From Chryseobacterium soldanellicola (GTDB taxonomy: Bacteria > Bacteroidota > Bacteroidia > Flavobacteriales > Weeksellaceae), in the NCBI RefSeq assembly GCF_900100115.1, contig NZ_FNKL01000004.1, forward strand, positions 558,001 through 622,000: DNA of 64,000 nucleotides. The letters run 5' to 3'. This document shows, piece after piece, positions 8,609 to 17,724 of the stretch (the stretch's first letter is position 1; the number at the start of each line of letters is the position of its first letter). The notes beneath the pieces are model-generated. The model did not search any database and was not told where the DNA came from. It was given only the letters and a program-made list of their open reading frames with translations. A program made the translations under genes and the position numbers.

Positions 8609-8846
8609 TTTTTATAAAATCTTTAAAACAAAGAAAATTTTTAAACAATAATTATCTTTTTTACTGTTTTTTAATGATATTCACTTTTTTATGACTTATA
8701 AGTTTGTTTTTTTTTCTTGATTAAATAGTTTTGCTAAATATATAATTACTGATTAATTGATTTTAATGTTTGTTATTTATCAATGTAGTTTTTGTTCTTA
8801 TATATTATATTTATAAATAGGTAAGCTTTTAATTAAAATTAATATT

Positions 8847-9647
8847 ATGATGAAAAAAATTTTATTCTTGGGAGCATTGGTAAGTGTTATTTCACAAACT
8901 AAAGCTCAATCAATTGTTTTTAATGAAACATTTGAAACTTCTACTACTGCTGGCGTACCTGTTGGTTGGACAGCTACGGATTTGGATGGGGACGGAAATT
9001 CCTGGGTGGCTGATGATGAACCTGGCATTACAGATCCTATGGGATTTTCAGGTAAAGTTGCGTTATGTGTTGAGGATACGCCTAATGATTTACTTGGCAG
9101 TCCATCTATTAATTTACCTGTCGGCACTTTAAATCTTACCTATCAAATTGGTTCTTACACAGGAAATGGAGCTGTTCCATTTAACAATCATTACGCTGTA
9201 TATATATTGCCTGTTGCAACACCGTATTCAGCAGCTGCAGTGCCGGTTTTGGAAGAATCACTAAGTGCAGGAGATACTGCTCTTAATAAGACGATCAATT
9301 TGTCTTCTTATGCGGGGCAAAATGTACGTATTTATTTTAGATTTTTTGATTCGGGGATCAGAGTGTTAATATTGGATAATGTAAAAGTTACCCAAACGGT
9401 ATTAGGCACGTCTGAAGCTGATAATAATCCGCAAGTCGGTATCTATCCTAATCCTGCAACAGATTATATTACCATAAAATCAAATTCAAAATTGACGAAT
9501 GTGGAAGTCTATGATGCCGCAGGAAGAAAAATGATAGCTCCATTAAATATTGATAAAATTGATGTAAAAAGCCTTCAGCCAGGAAATTATATCATGAAAG
9601 TAGAAACCAGCAAAGGTATAAATACAACAAAGTTTATTAAAAAATAA
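8847..9647 (+). CDS. Secreted protein with choice-of-anchor-like domain and T9SS sorting domain
   Basis: A 266-residue secreted protein. The signal peptide ends near TKAQS (residues 17-21). The middle is a beta-sandwich module resembling the choice-of-anchor J / MAM-like domains of Bacteroidota (GWTATDLDGDGNSW, LGSPSINLP, RIYFRFFDSG). From about residue 198 a T9SS type A sorting domain follows (VGIYPNPATDYITIKS, ending TTKFIKK). No catalytic motif is seen; it may be an adhesin or a binding protein. Two adjacent ATGs exist (8847 and 8850). It is flanked by terminators on both sides and is therefore a single-gene unit. Confidence 0.82.
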   Translation: MMKKILFLGALVSVISQTKAQSIVFNETFETSTTAGVPVGWTATDLDGDGNSWVADDEPGITDPMGFSGKVALCVEDTPNDLLGSPSINLPVGTLNLTYQIGSYTGNGAVPFNNHYAVYILPVATPYSAAAVPVLEESLSAGDTALNKTINLSSYAGQNVRIYFRFFDSGIRVLILDNVKVTQTVLGTSEADNNPQVGIYPNPATDYITIKSNSKLTNVEVYDAAGRKMIAPLNIDKIDVKSLQPGNYIMKVETSKGINTTKFIKK

Positions 9648-9741
9648 ATATCCGAAAATTAAAAAAAAACTATTGCAGATTCTATTTGAATGATCCATTA
9701 AATTAGAAAGAAATAATTTAATGATAAATCTTAGTATAAAT

Positions 9742-9767
9742 AAAGCGCTCCGTTTGGGGCGTTTTTG
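9742..9767 (+). terminator. Intrinsic terminator after the T9SS protein gene
   Basis: CGCTCC pairs with GGGGCG across a short loop, followed by TTTTT. The next start codon lies only 30 bases further on. Confidence 0.75.
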
Positions 9768-9796
9768 TTATTTTTAAGAACTTAAATCCAGAATTT

Positions 9797-10504
9797 ATGA
9801 TAGAGAATAAAGTAGCATATATCACAGGCGGAACAAAGGGAATAGGTTTCGGGATTGCAAAAATTTTACTCGAAAATGGAGTTTCAGTTGCTTTTTCGGG
9901 AAGAAAAAGAGATGACGTTGAAAAAGCGGAGAACGAGCTTCAGCAATATTCAAAAAATGTATTGGGAATCGTTTCTGATGTAAGAAGCCTTGAAAGCGAA
10001 CAGGAAGCTGTAAAATACGTTGTAGAAAAATTCGGAAGACTCGATTTTGTTATTGCCAATGCAGGTTTAGGAGTTTTTAAACCGGTTGATGAATTATCAG
10101 CAGAAGAATGGAACGACATGATCGATACCAATTTAACGGGAGTTTTTTATACTTTAAAAGCTTCTGTTGAAGAATTAAAAAAGACAGAAGGCTATTACAT
10201 CACGGTTTCAAGTCTTGCCGGCACCAATTTCTTTGAAAACGGAACAGGCTACAACGCTTCCAAATTCGGAGTTGTAGGTTTTACGCAGGCTGCGATGATC
10301 GATTTAAGAAAGTATAACATCAAATCTACGGTAATTATGCCGGGCTCGGTAGCTACAAATTTCAACGGGAATATTCCTTCTGAAAAAGACGAATGGAAGA
10401 TTCAGCCGGAAGATATGGGGAATTTGGTTCTGGATATTTTAAAAATGAATCCAAGAGTTTTACCAAGTAAGATCGAATTTAGGGCAACAAAACCAGCAAA
10501 CTAA
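9797..10504 (+). CDS. SDR family NAD(P)-dependent oxidoreductase
   Basis: A 235-residue classical short-chain dehydrogenase/reductase. The dinucleotide-binding motif TGGTKGIG is at residues 10-17, NAG at 88-90, the catalytic serine at 138/139 and YNASK with Y152 and K156; after it comes the usual PGSVATNF segment. The substrate cannot be inferred. SRKRDD-type basic residues after beta-2 (SGRKRDD) suggest a preference for NADPH, which is an inference. It has no evident operon partner. Confidence 0.9.
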   Translation: MIENKVAYITGGTKGIGFGIAKILLENGVSVAFSGRKRDDVEKAENELQQYSKNVLGIVSDVRSLESEQEAVKYVVEKFGRLDFVIANAGLGVFKPVDELSAEEWNDMIDTNLTGVFYTLKASVEELKKTEGYYITVSSLAGTNFFENGTGYNASKFGVVGFTQAAMIDLRKYNIKSTVIMPGSVATNFNGNIPSEKDEWKIQPEDMGNLVLDILKMNPRVLPSKIEFRATKPAN

Positions 10505-10697
10505 GGACTTTAATGCATTGAATAGTAAATTAATAAGTGCTATGCATGCATAATATATTTTTTATTTATATTAGCAGAAATTAATCACAACAAAATCTTT
10601 GTATAAAATTCCCGATTTTTATACAAAAGAGAAACAATAAAATAGTACACATGAAACCGTAAGGTTACATATGACCATTAAATAATAAGAACAACAT

Positions 10698-11444
10698 ATG
10701 AAAATATTAGTTTGTATAAGTAGTGTTCCGGATACTACTTCCAAAATTAACTTCACAGCAGATAAAACTGCATTCGACAAAAACGGAATTCAGTTTGTAA
10801 TCAATCCTTTAGACGAGTTTGCTTTAACAAAAGCGATCAAATTACAAGAGTCTCAGGGCGCTACCGTAACAGTAATCAATGTAGGTGATGCAAGTACAGA
10901 ACCCGTGATCAGAAAAGCGTTGGCAATCGGTGCAAACGATGCAGTAAGAGTAAACCTTGACCCTAAAGACAGCTTCTCGACAGCAAAAGAAATCGCTTCT
11001 GTAGCTCAAAACGGCGGATATGACTTGATTCTTTGTGGTAAAGAATCTATCGATTATAACGGTGGTTCTGTTCCCGGAATGGTGGCTCAGCTGTTAAATC
11101 AGCCTTTTGTGAATGCTTCTGTAGGATTAGACGTTAACGGAAGTGAAGCAACTGCTGTAAGAGAAATCGAAGGCGGTAAAGAAACTATTTCTGTAAAATT
11201 ACCTGCTGTAATCGCTGGACAAAAAGGACTGGTAGATGAAAAAGATTTGATCATTCCAAACATGAGAGGGATTATGTCTGCAAGAACAAAGCCTTTGCAA
11301 GTGGTAGAGCCTACTTCTTCAGAAGTAAAAGTTCAGGGTGTATTTTATGACAGTGTGCCGCCAAGAGCAGCTGTAAAATTAGTCTCTCCTGATAATTTGG
11401 ATGAATTGGTAAGATTACTTCACGAAGAAGCTAAAGTAATCTAA
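10698..11444 (+). CDS. etfB: Electron transfer flavoprotein beta subunit
   Basis: A 248-residue ETF beta subunit. It starts MKILVCISSVPDT and has the typical NPLDEFALTKAIKLQE region, the ADP/AMP-binding loop LILCGKESIDYNGGSVPGMVAQLL, and a C-terminal extension that contacts the alpha subunit. With EtfA it accepts electrons from acyl-CoA dehydrogenases and passes them to the quinone pool. The alpha subunit gene begins 42 bases after the stop, giving the usual etfB-etfA order. Confidence 0.96.
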   Translation: MKILVCISSVPDTTSKINFTADKTAFDKNGIQFVINPLDEFALTKAIKLQESQGATVTVINVGDASTEPVIRKALAIGANDAVRVNLDPKDSFSTAKEIASVAQNGGYDLILCGKESIDYNGGSVPGMVAQLLNQPFVNASVGLDVNGSEATAVREIEGGKETISVKLPAVIAGQKGLVDEKDLIIPNMRGIMSARTKPLQVVEPTSSEVKVQGVFYDSVPPRAAVKLVSPDNLDELVRLLHEEAKVI

Positions 11445-11486
11445 TCTTTTAATCATTAAATTTTTAATCTTTAAATTAATTGTAAA

Positions 11487-12434
11487 ATGGCAGTATTCGT
11501 ATACGCAGAAAATATAAACGGAGTTTACAAAAAAGCGGCTTTCGAAGCAGTGGCTTATGCTAAAGCGATTGCAGATAAGGCTGGTGAAACAGTTACTGCG
11601 ATCTCTGTAAACCCTACCGATTCTTCAGATTTGTTATACAAATATGGAGCATCAAATGTGATCAATATCAAAGACGAAGGTCTTAAAAGCTTCTCAGCTA
11701 AAGCTTTTGCTCAGGCTGTAAGCGAAGTGGCAAACGGAAATATCATCGTTTTCCCTCATACTACAGATGCATCTTCAATTGCGCCAATGTTGGCAGTGAT
11801 GAACGGGCATTCATTAATTACCAATGCTTTGGAAGTTCCGGAAAGTCTTTCTCCGTTTCAGGTGAAAAGAAAATCTTTCTCAGGAAAAGGTTTCATGCAC
11901 GCAAAATCTGAGGCAGCAGGGGTAATTATTACGGTTTCTCAAAATGCGTTCGGTGTTAAAGAAAATGCAGTATCCGGTTCAGAAGAAGTGAAAAACCTAT
12001 CTGTTGCCAATGAAGATACAAAAGTAATTTCTCACGAGCAAAGCTCAGGAAAATTAGACTTAAAAGAAGCTGAAGTTGTAGTTTCTGCAGGTAGAGGATT
12101 AAAAGGCCCTGAAAACTGGGGAATGATCGAAGACCTGGCAAATGTTTTAGGTGCTGCTACAGCTTGTTCTAAGCCTGTTTCCGATATCGGTTGGAGACCT
12201 CACACAGAACACGTTGGACAAACCGGTAAAGCAATTTCTCCAAATCTTTATATTGCAGTTGGTATTTCAGGTGCAATTCAGCATTTGGCTGGGGTTAACT
12301 CTTCTAAAACTATTGTAGTAATCAATAGCGATCCTGAAGCACCATTCTTCAAATCAGCTGATTACGGTGTTGTAGGAGATGCTTTCCAGATTATTCCTGC
12401 ATTAACAGAGAAAATTAAAGCAATCAAAGGATAA
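11487..12434 (+). CDS. etfA: Electron transfer flavoprotein alpha subunit
   Basis: A 315-residue ETF alpha subunit that carries the FAD of the heterodimer. The C-terminal FAD-binding domain is clear: SAGRGLKGPENW, then ACSKPVSDIGWRPHTEHVGQTG, and the signature AVGISGAIQHLAGV followed by INSDPEAPFF. It forms an operon with etfB 42 bases upstream. A hairpin terminator lies about 115 bases after the stop, beyond a family G repeat. Confidence 0.96.
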   Translation: MAVFVYAENINGVYKKAAFEAVAYAKAIADKAGETVTAISVNPTDSSDLLYKYGASNVINIKDEGLKSFSAKAFAQAVSEVANGNIIVFPHTTDASSIAPMLAVMNGHSLITNALEVPESLSPFQVKRKSFSGKGFMHAKSEAAGVIITVSQNAFGVKENAVSGSEEVKNLSVANEDTKVISHEQSSGKLDLKEAEVVVSAGRGLKGPENWGMIEDLANVLGAATACSKPVSDIGWRPHTEHVGQTGKAISPNLYIAVGISGAIQHLAGVNSSKTIVVINSDPEAPFFKSADYGVVGDAFQIIPALTEKIKAIKG

Positions 12435-12438
12435 GAAA

Positions 12439-12522
12439 GTGAATTGTGAATAGTCAATTCGCTACGCTTGTCAATTTTTTAATTAAATTAATTCACTTGC
12501 GAAGCAAAATTCACTATTGCCC
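12439..12522 (+). repeat. Dispersed repeat family G, copy 2
   Basis: This is the + strand counterpart of 3141-3223. Shared blocks are GTGAATAGTCAATTCGC, CTTGTCAATTT, TTCACTTGCGAAGCAAAATT and CACTATTG, in the same order and spacing. Confidence 0.7.
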
Positions 12523-12544
12523 TTTGACAAACATCAACATATAG

Positions 12545-12576
12545 ATAAAAGCTCGGCTTCCGGGCTTTTATTTTTG
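12545..12576 (+). terminator. Intrinsic terminator after etfA
   Basis: AAAAGCTCGG pairs with CCGGGCTTTT around a 3-nt loop, followed by ATTTTTG. Confidence 0.8.
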
Positions 12577-12610
12577 TCTAAAAAGTAAATCCTACAATAA
12601 AAAATTAATT

Positions 12611-12618
12611 TATATTTG
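12611..12618 (+). promoter_or_regulatory. -7 box of the DUF151 gene promoter
   Basis: TATATTTG fits TAnnTTTG and lies only 6 bases before the start codon, so the leader would be very short. Confidence 0.45.
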
Positions 12619-12623
12619 TAGTT

Positions 12624-13223
12624 ATGGATTATAAACAGCTAATTATTCGCGGAATATCGTACAGCCAGACACAATCAGGGGCGTACGCATTGTTATTGGA
12701 ACATGAAGAAACACATATAAAATTACCTGTTGTTATAGGAAATTTCGAGGCACAATCCATTTCTCTTGGCCTGGAGAAAGACATTCATCCGCCGCGACCC
12801 CTTACTCACGATTTATTCACAAAATTTATAGTTTCTGCCAATTACGAATTGATTTCTGTGATCATTTATCAGATCGTAGACGGCGTTTTCTTCTCAAATA
12901 TAAATTTCAAAAATAAAAATAACGACGAAGAATTGATTCTGGATGCCAGAACTTCTGATGCTGTTGCGATGGCAGTAAGATTTGATGCGCCTATTTTTAC
13001 AACTCAGCAGGTCTTAAATGAAGCAGGAATTCTTCTTGAGCTTGAAGATGTTTCCAAAGAAGAGCAGCCGTTTTCTGAAACCACTCAGGCAGAAGATAAT
13101 TTAAAGTCTGTTTCTATGGAAGAGCTTACGAAATTATTGGAAGAAGCTGTGAAAGAAGAAGATTACGATACTGCTCTGGAGATTCAGGAAGAGATCAAAA
13201 GAAGAAAAAAGAAAATCGACTAA
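12624..13223 (+). CDS. Bifunctional nuclease family protein (DUF151) with UVR motif
   Basis: A 199-residue protein. Residues 1-135 are a DUF151 domain (GAYALLLEHEETHIKLPVVIG, SDAVAMAVRF), the family known from a plant bifunctional nuclease and also found widely in bacteria. Residues about 165-198 form a UvrB/UvrC (UVR) motif, EELTKLLEEAVKEEDYD then ALEIQEEIKRRK. The bacterial role is not established. The next gene starts 23 bases downstream, so it is probably co-transcribed with the nucleoside permease. Confidence 0.85.
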   Translation: MDYKQLIIRGISYSQTQSGAYALLLEHEETHIKLPVVIGNFEAQSISLGLEKDIHPPRPLTHDLFTKFIVSANYELISVIIYQIVDGVFFSNINFKNKNNDEELILDARTSDAVAMAVRFDAPIFTTQQVLNEAGILLELEDVSKEEQPFSETTQAEDNLKSVSMEELTKLLEEAVKEEDYDTALEIQEEIKRRKKKID

Positions 13224-13245
13224 ATCGAGATATTTCACACTAACT

Positions 13246-14628
13246 ATGAATTTAAAACTACGACTTACCATCCTCAGTTTTCTCCAGTTTTTTGTTTGGG
13301 GAGCCTGGCTGATTACGATGGCTAATTTTTGGTTCGGTACAAAACACTGGGACGGGACGCAGTTTGGGGCTGTTTTCGGAACAATGGGGATCGCTTCCAT
13401 TTTTATGCCGACCATCACCGGGATTATTGCCGACCGATGGGTGAATGCAGAACGGATTTTTTCCGCACTACAAATTCTTTACGGAATAACGCTTTTTGTG
13501 TTGCCACATACCGAGAATCCCAGCTCTTTTTACTTGGTAATGCTTGTTGCGATGTGCTTTTATATGCCGACAATTGCACTGGCAAATTCTATTTCATATA
13601 CTGTTTTAAAGAATAGTAATTTAGACGTTGTTAAAGATTTTCCTCCGATTCGTGTTTGGGGTACAATTGGTTTTATTGTGGCAATGTGGGTGACGAATCT
13701 TACCGGAAATAAATCTACGGAAGGGCAGTTCTATATTGGCGGAATCGCAGCAATTATTTTAGGAATTTATGCATTAACGTTACCGAAATGCCCGCCTCAG
13801 AAGCTAATTGATAAAAGCGCCTCTATATTTGAACAATTAGGTTTGAATGCATTCAAGCTGTTTGGAAATTACAAAATGGCTTTATTCTTTGGGTTTTCTA
13901 TGCTTTTAGGAGCTGCATTACAGCTTACAAATGCTTATGGAGATGTATTTTTGAGTGAATTTTCTCATTTTCCCAAATATGCAGATTCTTTTGTAGTTCA
14001 GAGATCAACAATTGTAATGTCAATTTCCCAGGTTTCTGAGACGCTGTTTATTTTGGCGATTCCTTTCTTTTTAAAGAGATACGGAATTAAAAAAGTAATG
14101 CTGATTTCAATGTTTGCATGGGTGTTGCGATTCGCATTCTTTGCGTACGGAACTCCGGAAGGATATGGAGTATCATTAATTATTCTGTCTTGTATCGTTT
14201 ACGGAATGGCATTCGATTTTTTCAATATTTCGGGCTCGCTTTTTGTAGAAACGACTACAGACAAAAAGATCCGTTCTTCTGCACAGGGATTATTTATGAT
14301 GATGACCAATGGTTTTGGAGCTTATTTCGGAAGTAATATTGCAGGTTGGGCAATTGATAAATTTTTTACCCATAAATTCGTAAATGCGGATGAATTATCA
14401 ACTTATCTTGATACCACACCAAATAATCCTACTTTCCTTGAAATTCTTAAAAAAACATTCAATTCTGCTGTAAATGCAGACGGGACTTTATCATCTGCGG
14501 TAATGCTAAGAGACTGGACAAATATCTGGTTGGCTTTTGCAGCGTATGCATTAGTTCTTGCGATTCTTTTCGCAGTTTTATTCAGACATAAACACAATCC
14601 TGAAGATGTTTCTGCTGTAAAACATTAA
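13246..14628 (+). CDS. Nucleoside:proton symporter of the MFS (NupG-like)
   Basis: A 460-residue inner-membrane transporter with about 12 hydrophobic helices. It starts LRLTILSFLQFFVWGAWLI and contains GIIADRWVNAERIF and FPPIRVWGTIGFI, which are the signatures of the nucleoside permease NupG/XapB branch of the major facilitator superfamily. It should import nucleosides with protons. The 23-base gap from the DUF151 gene suggests one operon, and a strong terminator follows. With uridine kinase in the same window this would allow nucleoside salvage, though the genes are 10 kb apart. Confidence 0.87.
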   Translation: MNLKLRLTILSFLQFFVWGAWLITMANFWFGTKHWDGTQFGAVFGTMGIASIFMPTITGIIADRWVNAERIFSALQILYGITLFVLPHTENPSSFYLVMLVAMCFYMPTIALANSISYTVLKNSNLDVVKDFPPIRVWGTIGFIVAMWVTNLTGNKSTEGQFYIGGIAAIILGIYALTLPKCPPQKLIDKSASIFEQLGLNAFKLFGNYKMALFFGFSMLLGAALQLTNAYGDVFLSEFSHFPKYADSFVVQRSTIVMSISQVSETLFILAIPFFLKRYGIKKVMLISMFAWVLRFAFFAYGTPEGYGVSLIILSCIVYGMAFDFFNISGSLFVETTTDKKIRSSAQGLFMMMTNGFGAYFGSNIAGWAIDKFFTHKFVNADELSTYLDTTPNNPTFLEILKKTFNSAVNADGTLSSAVMLRDWTNIWLAFAAYALVLAILFAVLFRHKHNPEDVSAVKH

Positions 14629-14654
14629 TTCATTTTCTTGATTATTAAAATATT

Positions 14655-14689
14655 AAATTGCACTTTTGAAGAAAAAGTGCAATTTTTTT
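14655..14689 (+). terminator. Intrinsic terminator after the nucleoside permease gene
   Basis: ATTGCACTTTT pairs with AAAAGTGCAAT around a 4-nt loop and runs into seven T residues. Confidence 0.88.
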
Positions 14690-14743
14690 ATTTTTCAGGC
14701 AACCTTTTATAATTTCTTTCGTCTTATACATAGAAACTGATAC

Positions 14744-15298
14744 ATGGAGAGTTTAGAAAAGAATTTTATTTTGGCTAAAAAACAGGATCGTAGGGCTCAG
14801 AAGGCTCTCTACGAAATGTTTTCGGCTAAAATGCTTGCCATCGCAAATTCTTACACCAATAATCTTCATGACGCGGAAGATATTCTCCTGAATGCCTTTA
14901 TGAAATGTTTTACAAAACTTGATGAATGCAGAGAATGGAAAAGTTTCCCGTTTTGGCTGAGAAAAATTATTGTCAATGATTCTATAAGCTTTGTCAGGAA
15001 AAACAAAAATATTCTCTACGTCGACATAGAAATTGCTGACGATTATTCAGATGATGATTTGGAAGAAAATCTGGGAGAAATCAATATTGAAGAAATTTTT
15101 TCTCAAATGCCGGTTGGCTACAGATTGATCTTTAACCTGTATGTTTTTGAAGATAAAAAGCATCAGGAAATTGCTGAGATTCTCAATATTTCAGAAGGCA
15201 CAAGTAAAAGTCAGTTTAGCAAAGCAAAAAAATGGCTTGCAGATTATTTAAAAGGAAAAAAAAATGAAAAAAGAAATACTGAGACAGTTAAAATCTGA
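14744..15298 (+). CDS. ECF-type RNA polymerase sigma factor
   Basis: A 184-residue sigma-70 family factor. Region 2 contains YTNNLHDAEDILLNAFMK and region 4 the helix-turn-helix HQEIAEILNISEGTSKSQFS that reads the -35 element. Size and two-domain layout are those of extracytoplasmic-function factors. The last 35 bases overlap the start of the next gene, which encodes a single-pass membrane protein that looks like its anti-sigma partner. Its regulon is unknown. Confidence 0.92.
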   Translation: MESLEKNFILAKKQDRRAQKALYEMFSAKMLAIANSYTNNLHDAEDILLNAFMKCFTKLDECREWKSFPFWLRKIIVNDSISFVRKNKNILYVDIEIADDYSDDDLEENLGEINIEEIFSQMPVGYRLIFNLYVFEDKKHQEIAEILNISEGTSKSQFSKAKKWLADYLKGKKNEKRNTETVKI

Positions 15299-15980
15299 TT
15301 ACGAAAAACTCGAAATAGAGCCTTCTGCAGATCTTTGGAGCAAAATTGAATCAATGGAATTAAAAGAGGGAAAAATGCCGGATTTAAGTTCTAAAACCTC
15401 TTTTCAATGGTGGAAATATGTGGCAATTGTAGTGTTTTTGATTTCTTTAGGTGGTTTGTTTTATTTTAATTCAAATCAAACAGAAAAAAACAATATTGTT
15501 GCAAAAAATAATCATTCAAAAAAGTCTGTAAAAGTAAAGTCAAATGCTGAAATTATTAACTCAGATCTAAATTATACTGAAAATAATATTATAATTACTT
15601 CAAATGAAAATAAAACCGATGAAATTAGACAAGATAAGAAGGTAATTATTATTTCTCAAAAACCTTTACAAATGAGTAATTCGGTTATAGCTGTAAAGGA
15701 AAAGGATATTGTTAATTATTTTAGCCAAAATCCAGTAATTGAAGAAAAAATAACCAATTCAACTCTTGAAAAACCGGTCATCGTTGAAAGGGAAAAAACG
15801 AGTTATATAAAAGCTGAAGAACTGCTTTTAGGAAGAGAATTTGATAAAACCCGCGAAGAAAGTCACGAACACCACAAAACTTTTGGAATTCTGGATATGG
15901 AAAGAATTAAAATAAAAAGTCCGAATTCATTTAAAATATTAGGAGTAACCGTTTTTTCCGATTCTTTAGAAACTAAATAG
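15264..15980 (+). CDS. Putative single-pass membrane anti-sigma factor
   Basis: A 238-residue protein without a named domain that I can confirm. The cytoplasmic N-terminus (about residues 1-48) contains EIEPSADLWSKIESME, a motif frequent in anti-sigma-like proteins encoded after ECF factors in this phylum. One transmembrane segment follows (YVAIVVFLISLGGLFYF, about 50-66), then a periplasmic tail rich in N, K and E. It overlaps the sigma gene by 35 bases, which suggests translational coupling. The anti-sigma role is inferred from this context. Confidence 0.75.
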   Translation: MKKEILRQLKSDYEKLEIEPSADLWSKIESMELKEGKMPDLSSKTSFQWWKYVAIVVFLISLGGLFYFNSNQTEKNNIVAKNNHSKKSVKVKSNAEIINSDLNYTENNIIITSNENKTDEIRQDKKVIIISQKPLQMSNSVIAVKEKDIVNYFSQNPVIEEKITNSTLEKPVIVEREKTSYIKAEELLLGREFDKTREESHEHHKTFGILDMERIKIKSPNSFKILGVTVFSDSLETK

Positions 15981-16003
15981 AATCTTAAAAATAAGATTTT
16001 AAA
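15981..16003 (+). terminator. Possible weak terminator after the anti-sigma-like gene
   Basis: AATCTT and AAGATT form a 6-bp A/T-rich stem followed by only TT, so termination would be weak. Confidence 0.3.
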
Positions 16004-16100
16004 TCTAGTATCTCGCATCTCACATCTAAATATTTGAATAATAAATACTGTTCTGAAAAACAAACAGGGCTAAAATATTGTCTAAAATTAAACCTAAAAT

Positions 16101-17183
16101 ATGAAAACGAAAATCGCCTTAATGACTGCTGTAATGGCTTTTTCTTACACTTTTGCACAGGAAAATCCGCACATGAAATTGTATTCTCAAAAAATTGACA
16201 GTATCGTAGTTTCGGAAAAATCAAAAATGGATACCGAGCTTAATGAGATCGATAAAAATTTTAAAGAAAATAAAATCTCAGCCGAAGAAAAGCAAAAACA
16301 GAGGTCGGAAATCGCTTCAAAATACGAGCAAATTATTAATGAAAAAGTCGATGAGCAAAAATCTGAGCTTGAAGATGCTACCAAATCTATGGTAAAAAAT
16401 GCAGTTTTAGGAAAAAAAGATACGTTGCATGGTGGTAAAAACGAACTTGCATTAGAATTCGGCGGAATGAAAATGAAGCTCAACAAAGATAAAAACACAC
16501 CAAAAGATTACCTGAGAACTATTGAACTTTCCGTGAGTCTGACAGGCGCAAATCTTACTTCAAAAGAACAGCCTTTTACGTTTTTCAATAAAGATTCTGA
16601 TGTGAGAAATACGGTGATTAATTCGTCCAGCTTTACCATAAGATATGAAAATCAGGTTGGTGGCTTTACAAGTCCTGTTTTTTATCGCATAGGTTTGGGG
16701 GTAAGAACGGATAAATATATTCCGAAATACGGAAAAGTTTTCGCTCAGGAAAATAATACACTCTTTGTTGAAGATTTCGACCGTGGAAATTTGAGAAAAA
16801 CAAATATGAAGACCAATTACATTTTTCTGCCTGTAGATCTGAAATTTGTATTAAATCCAAAATACATTGATTATGAGGGTGTAAAATATCTTGATAACAA
16901 GAAAAGCCAGCTTAGTATTGTTGCAGGTATTTACGGTGGTGTGAGGTTGGAAAGTGTGATGTACAATAAATATTCAAATGAAAATTCTAAGAGAATTGTT
17001 GAGAGAGAAAGAGTAATGCAGGGCGTAAATAATTTTGTTTTCGGAGGTAAATTCGGAATTGGATATGGAGGATTTAATATCTTTATTCAAAAAGATTTTA
17101 CTCCTTTATTTAATGATGATGCTAAACTGAGCAAGAAATATGGGTTACAAATCGGGATTGAAATAGCCAATGTTAATTTCTAA
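16101..17183 (+). CDS. Secreted outer-membrane-barrel-like protein with N-terminal coiled coil
   Basis: A 360-residue exported protein. The signal peptide ends at FAQ (about residue 20). Residues 28-110 form a long charged helix or coiled coil (SEKSKMDTELNEIDKNF). The rest alternates like an outer-membrane beta barrel, with glycine- and aromatic-rich strands such as FYRIGLGVRTDKY, LSIVAGIYGGVRLESV and FGGKFGIGYGGFNIFI, and ends in the aromatic residue F. It lies directly after the sigma/anti-sigma pair and may be a target or a partner of it. No function is assigned. Confidence 0.7.
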   Translation: MKTKIALMTAVMAFSYTFAQENPHMKLYSQKIDSIVVSEKSKMDTELNEIDKNFKENKISAEEKQKQRSEIASKYEQIINEKVDEQKSELEDATKSMVKNAVLGKKDTLHGGKNELALEFGGMKMKLNKDKNTPKDYLRTIELSVSLTGANLTSKEQPFTFFNKDSDVRNTVINSSSFTIRYENQVGGFTSPVFYRIGLGVRTDKYIPKYGKVFAQENNTLFVEDFDRGNLRKTNMKTNYIFLPVDLKFVLNPKYIDYEGVKYLDNKKSQLSIVAGIYGGVRLESVMYNKYSNENSKRIVERERVMQGVNNFVFGGKFGIGYGGFNIFIQKDFTPLFNDDAKLSKKYGLQIGIEIANVNF

Positions 17184-17278
17184 ATTAACAGTAATATTAA
17201 TTATTTATTACGAAATCTATAAATTTGTTAGCGATGTTTTATTTTTTATAATTGATAATTTCTAATACTCTGTTTTTA

Positions 17279-17311
17279 AAGCACACTCATTTTAAGTGTG
17301 TTTTTTTTTGT
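17279..17311 (+). terminator. Intrinsic terminator after the barrel-like gene
   Basis: CACACT pairs with AGTGTG around a 7-nt loop, followed by nine T residues. It falls inside the longest possible reading frame of the next gene and shows that the true start of that gene is downstream. Confidence 0.75.
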
Positions 17312-17332
17312 ATTTTAGTCACTTTAAGAAAT

Positions 17333-17716
17333 ATGAAAAATATTCAGTTATTAGGATTATTATTGGTCATTGTGGGTAGTTTTCTTCCATTGGTTCATGT
17401 TCCGGTGATCGGAAACTGGAATTATTGGAAACTAGATCATTATTTAGCGATCGTATGCTGGTTTCTTTCGGCTTGCGCACTTTTCGGAATCGTCAATAAC
17501 CGTATGAAAATTGTACGTATTTTTGCCGTTCTTTTAATAGGATGGTTTATTCTTACATTAGCTGCCGTGAAGATTCAGTCGTTGCAATATTTTAGTTTTT
17601 TACCTTTTAAATCCTGGCAGGAAACTTTTGCGGGAGTGGTAAAATTGAGATGGGGCTGGATCGTAGAATTCTTAGGCGCTTTTATAATGCTTTTTGCTAA
17701 AAATAAAATTAAATAG
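17333..17716 (+). CDS. Small integral membrane protein, unknown function
   Basis: A 127-residue protein with about four hydrophobic segments (LLGLLLVIVGSFLPLVHV, YLAIVCWFLSACALFGIV, IFAVLLIGWFILTLAAV and WIVEFLGAFIMLFA). I recognise no family. The ATG at 17333 is chosen because the alternative start at 17252 would place a terminator hairpin inside the gene. A small exported protein gene starts 8 bases after the stop, so the two are likely co-transcribed. Confidence 0.7.
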   Translation: MKNIQLLGLLLVIVGSFLPLVHVPVIGNWNYWKLDHYLAIVCWFLSACALFGIVNNRMKIVRIFAVLLIGWFILTLAAVKIQSLQYFSFLPFKSWQETFAGVVKLRWGWIVEFLGAFIMLFAKNKIK

Positions 17717-17724
17717 ACACAGAT

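Noticed and set aside
17252..17332. In-frame upstream extension of the small membrane protein
   Set aside because: A strong terminator hairpin with nine T residues lies inside it.
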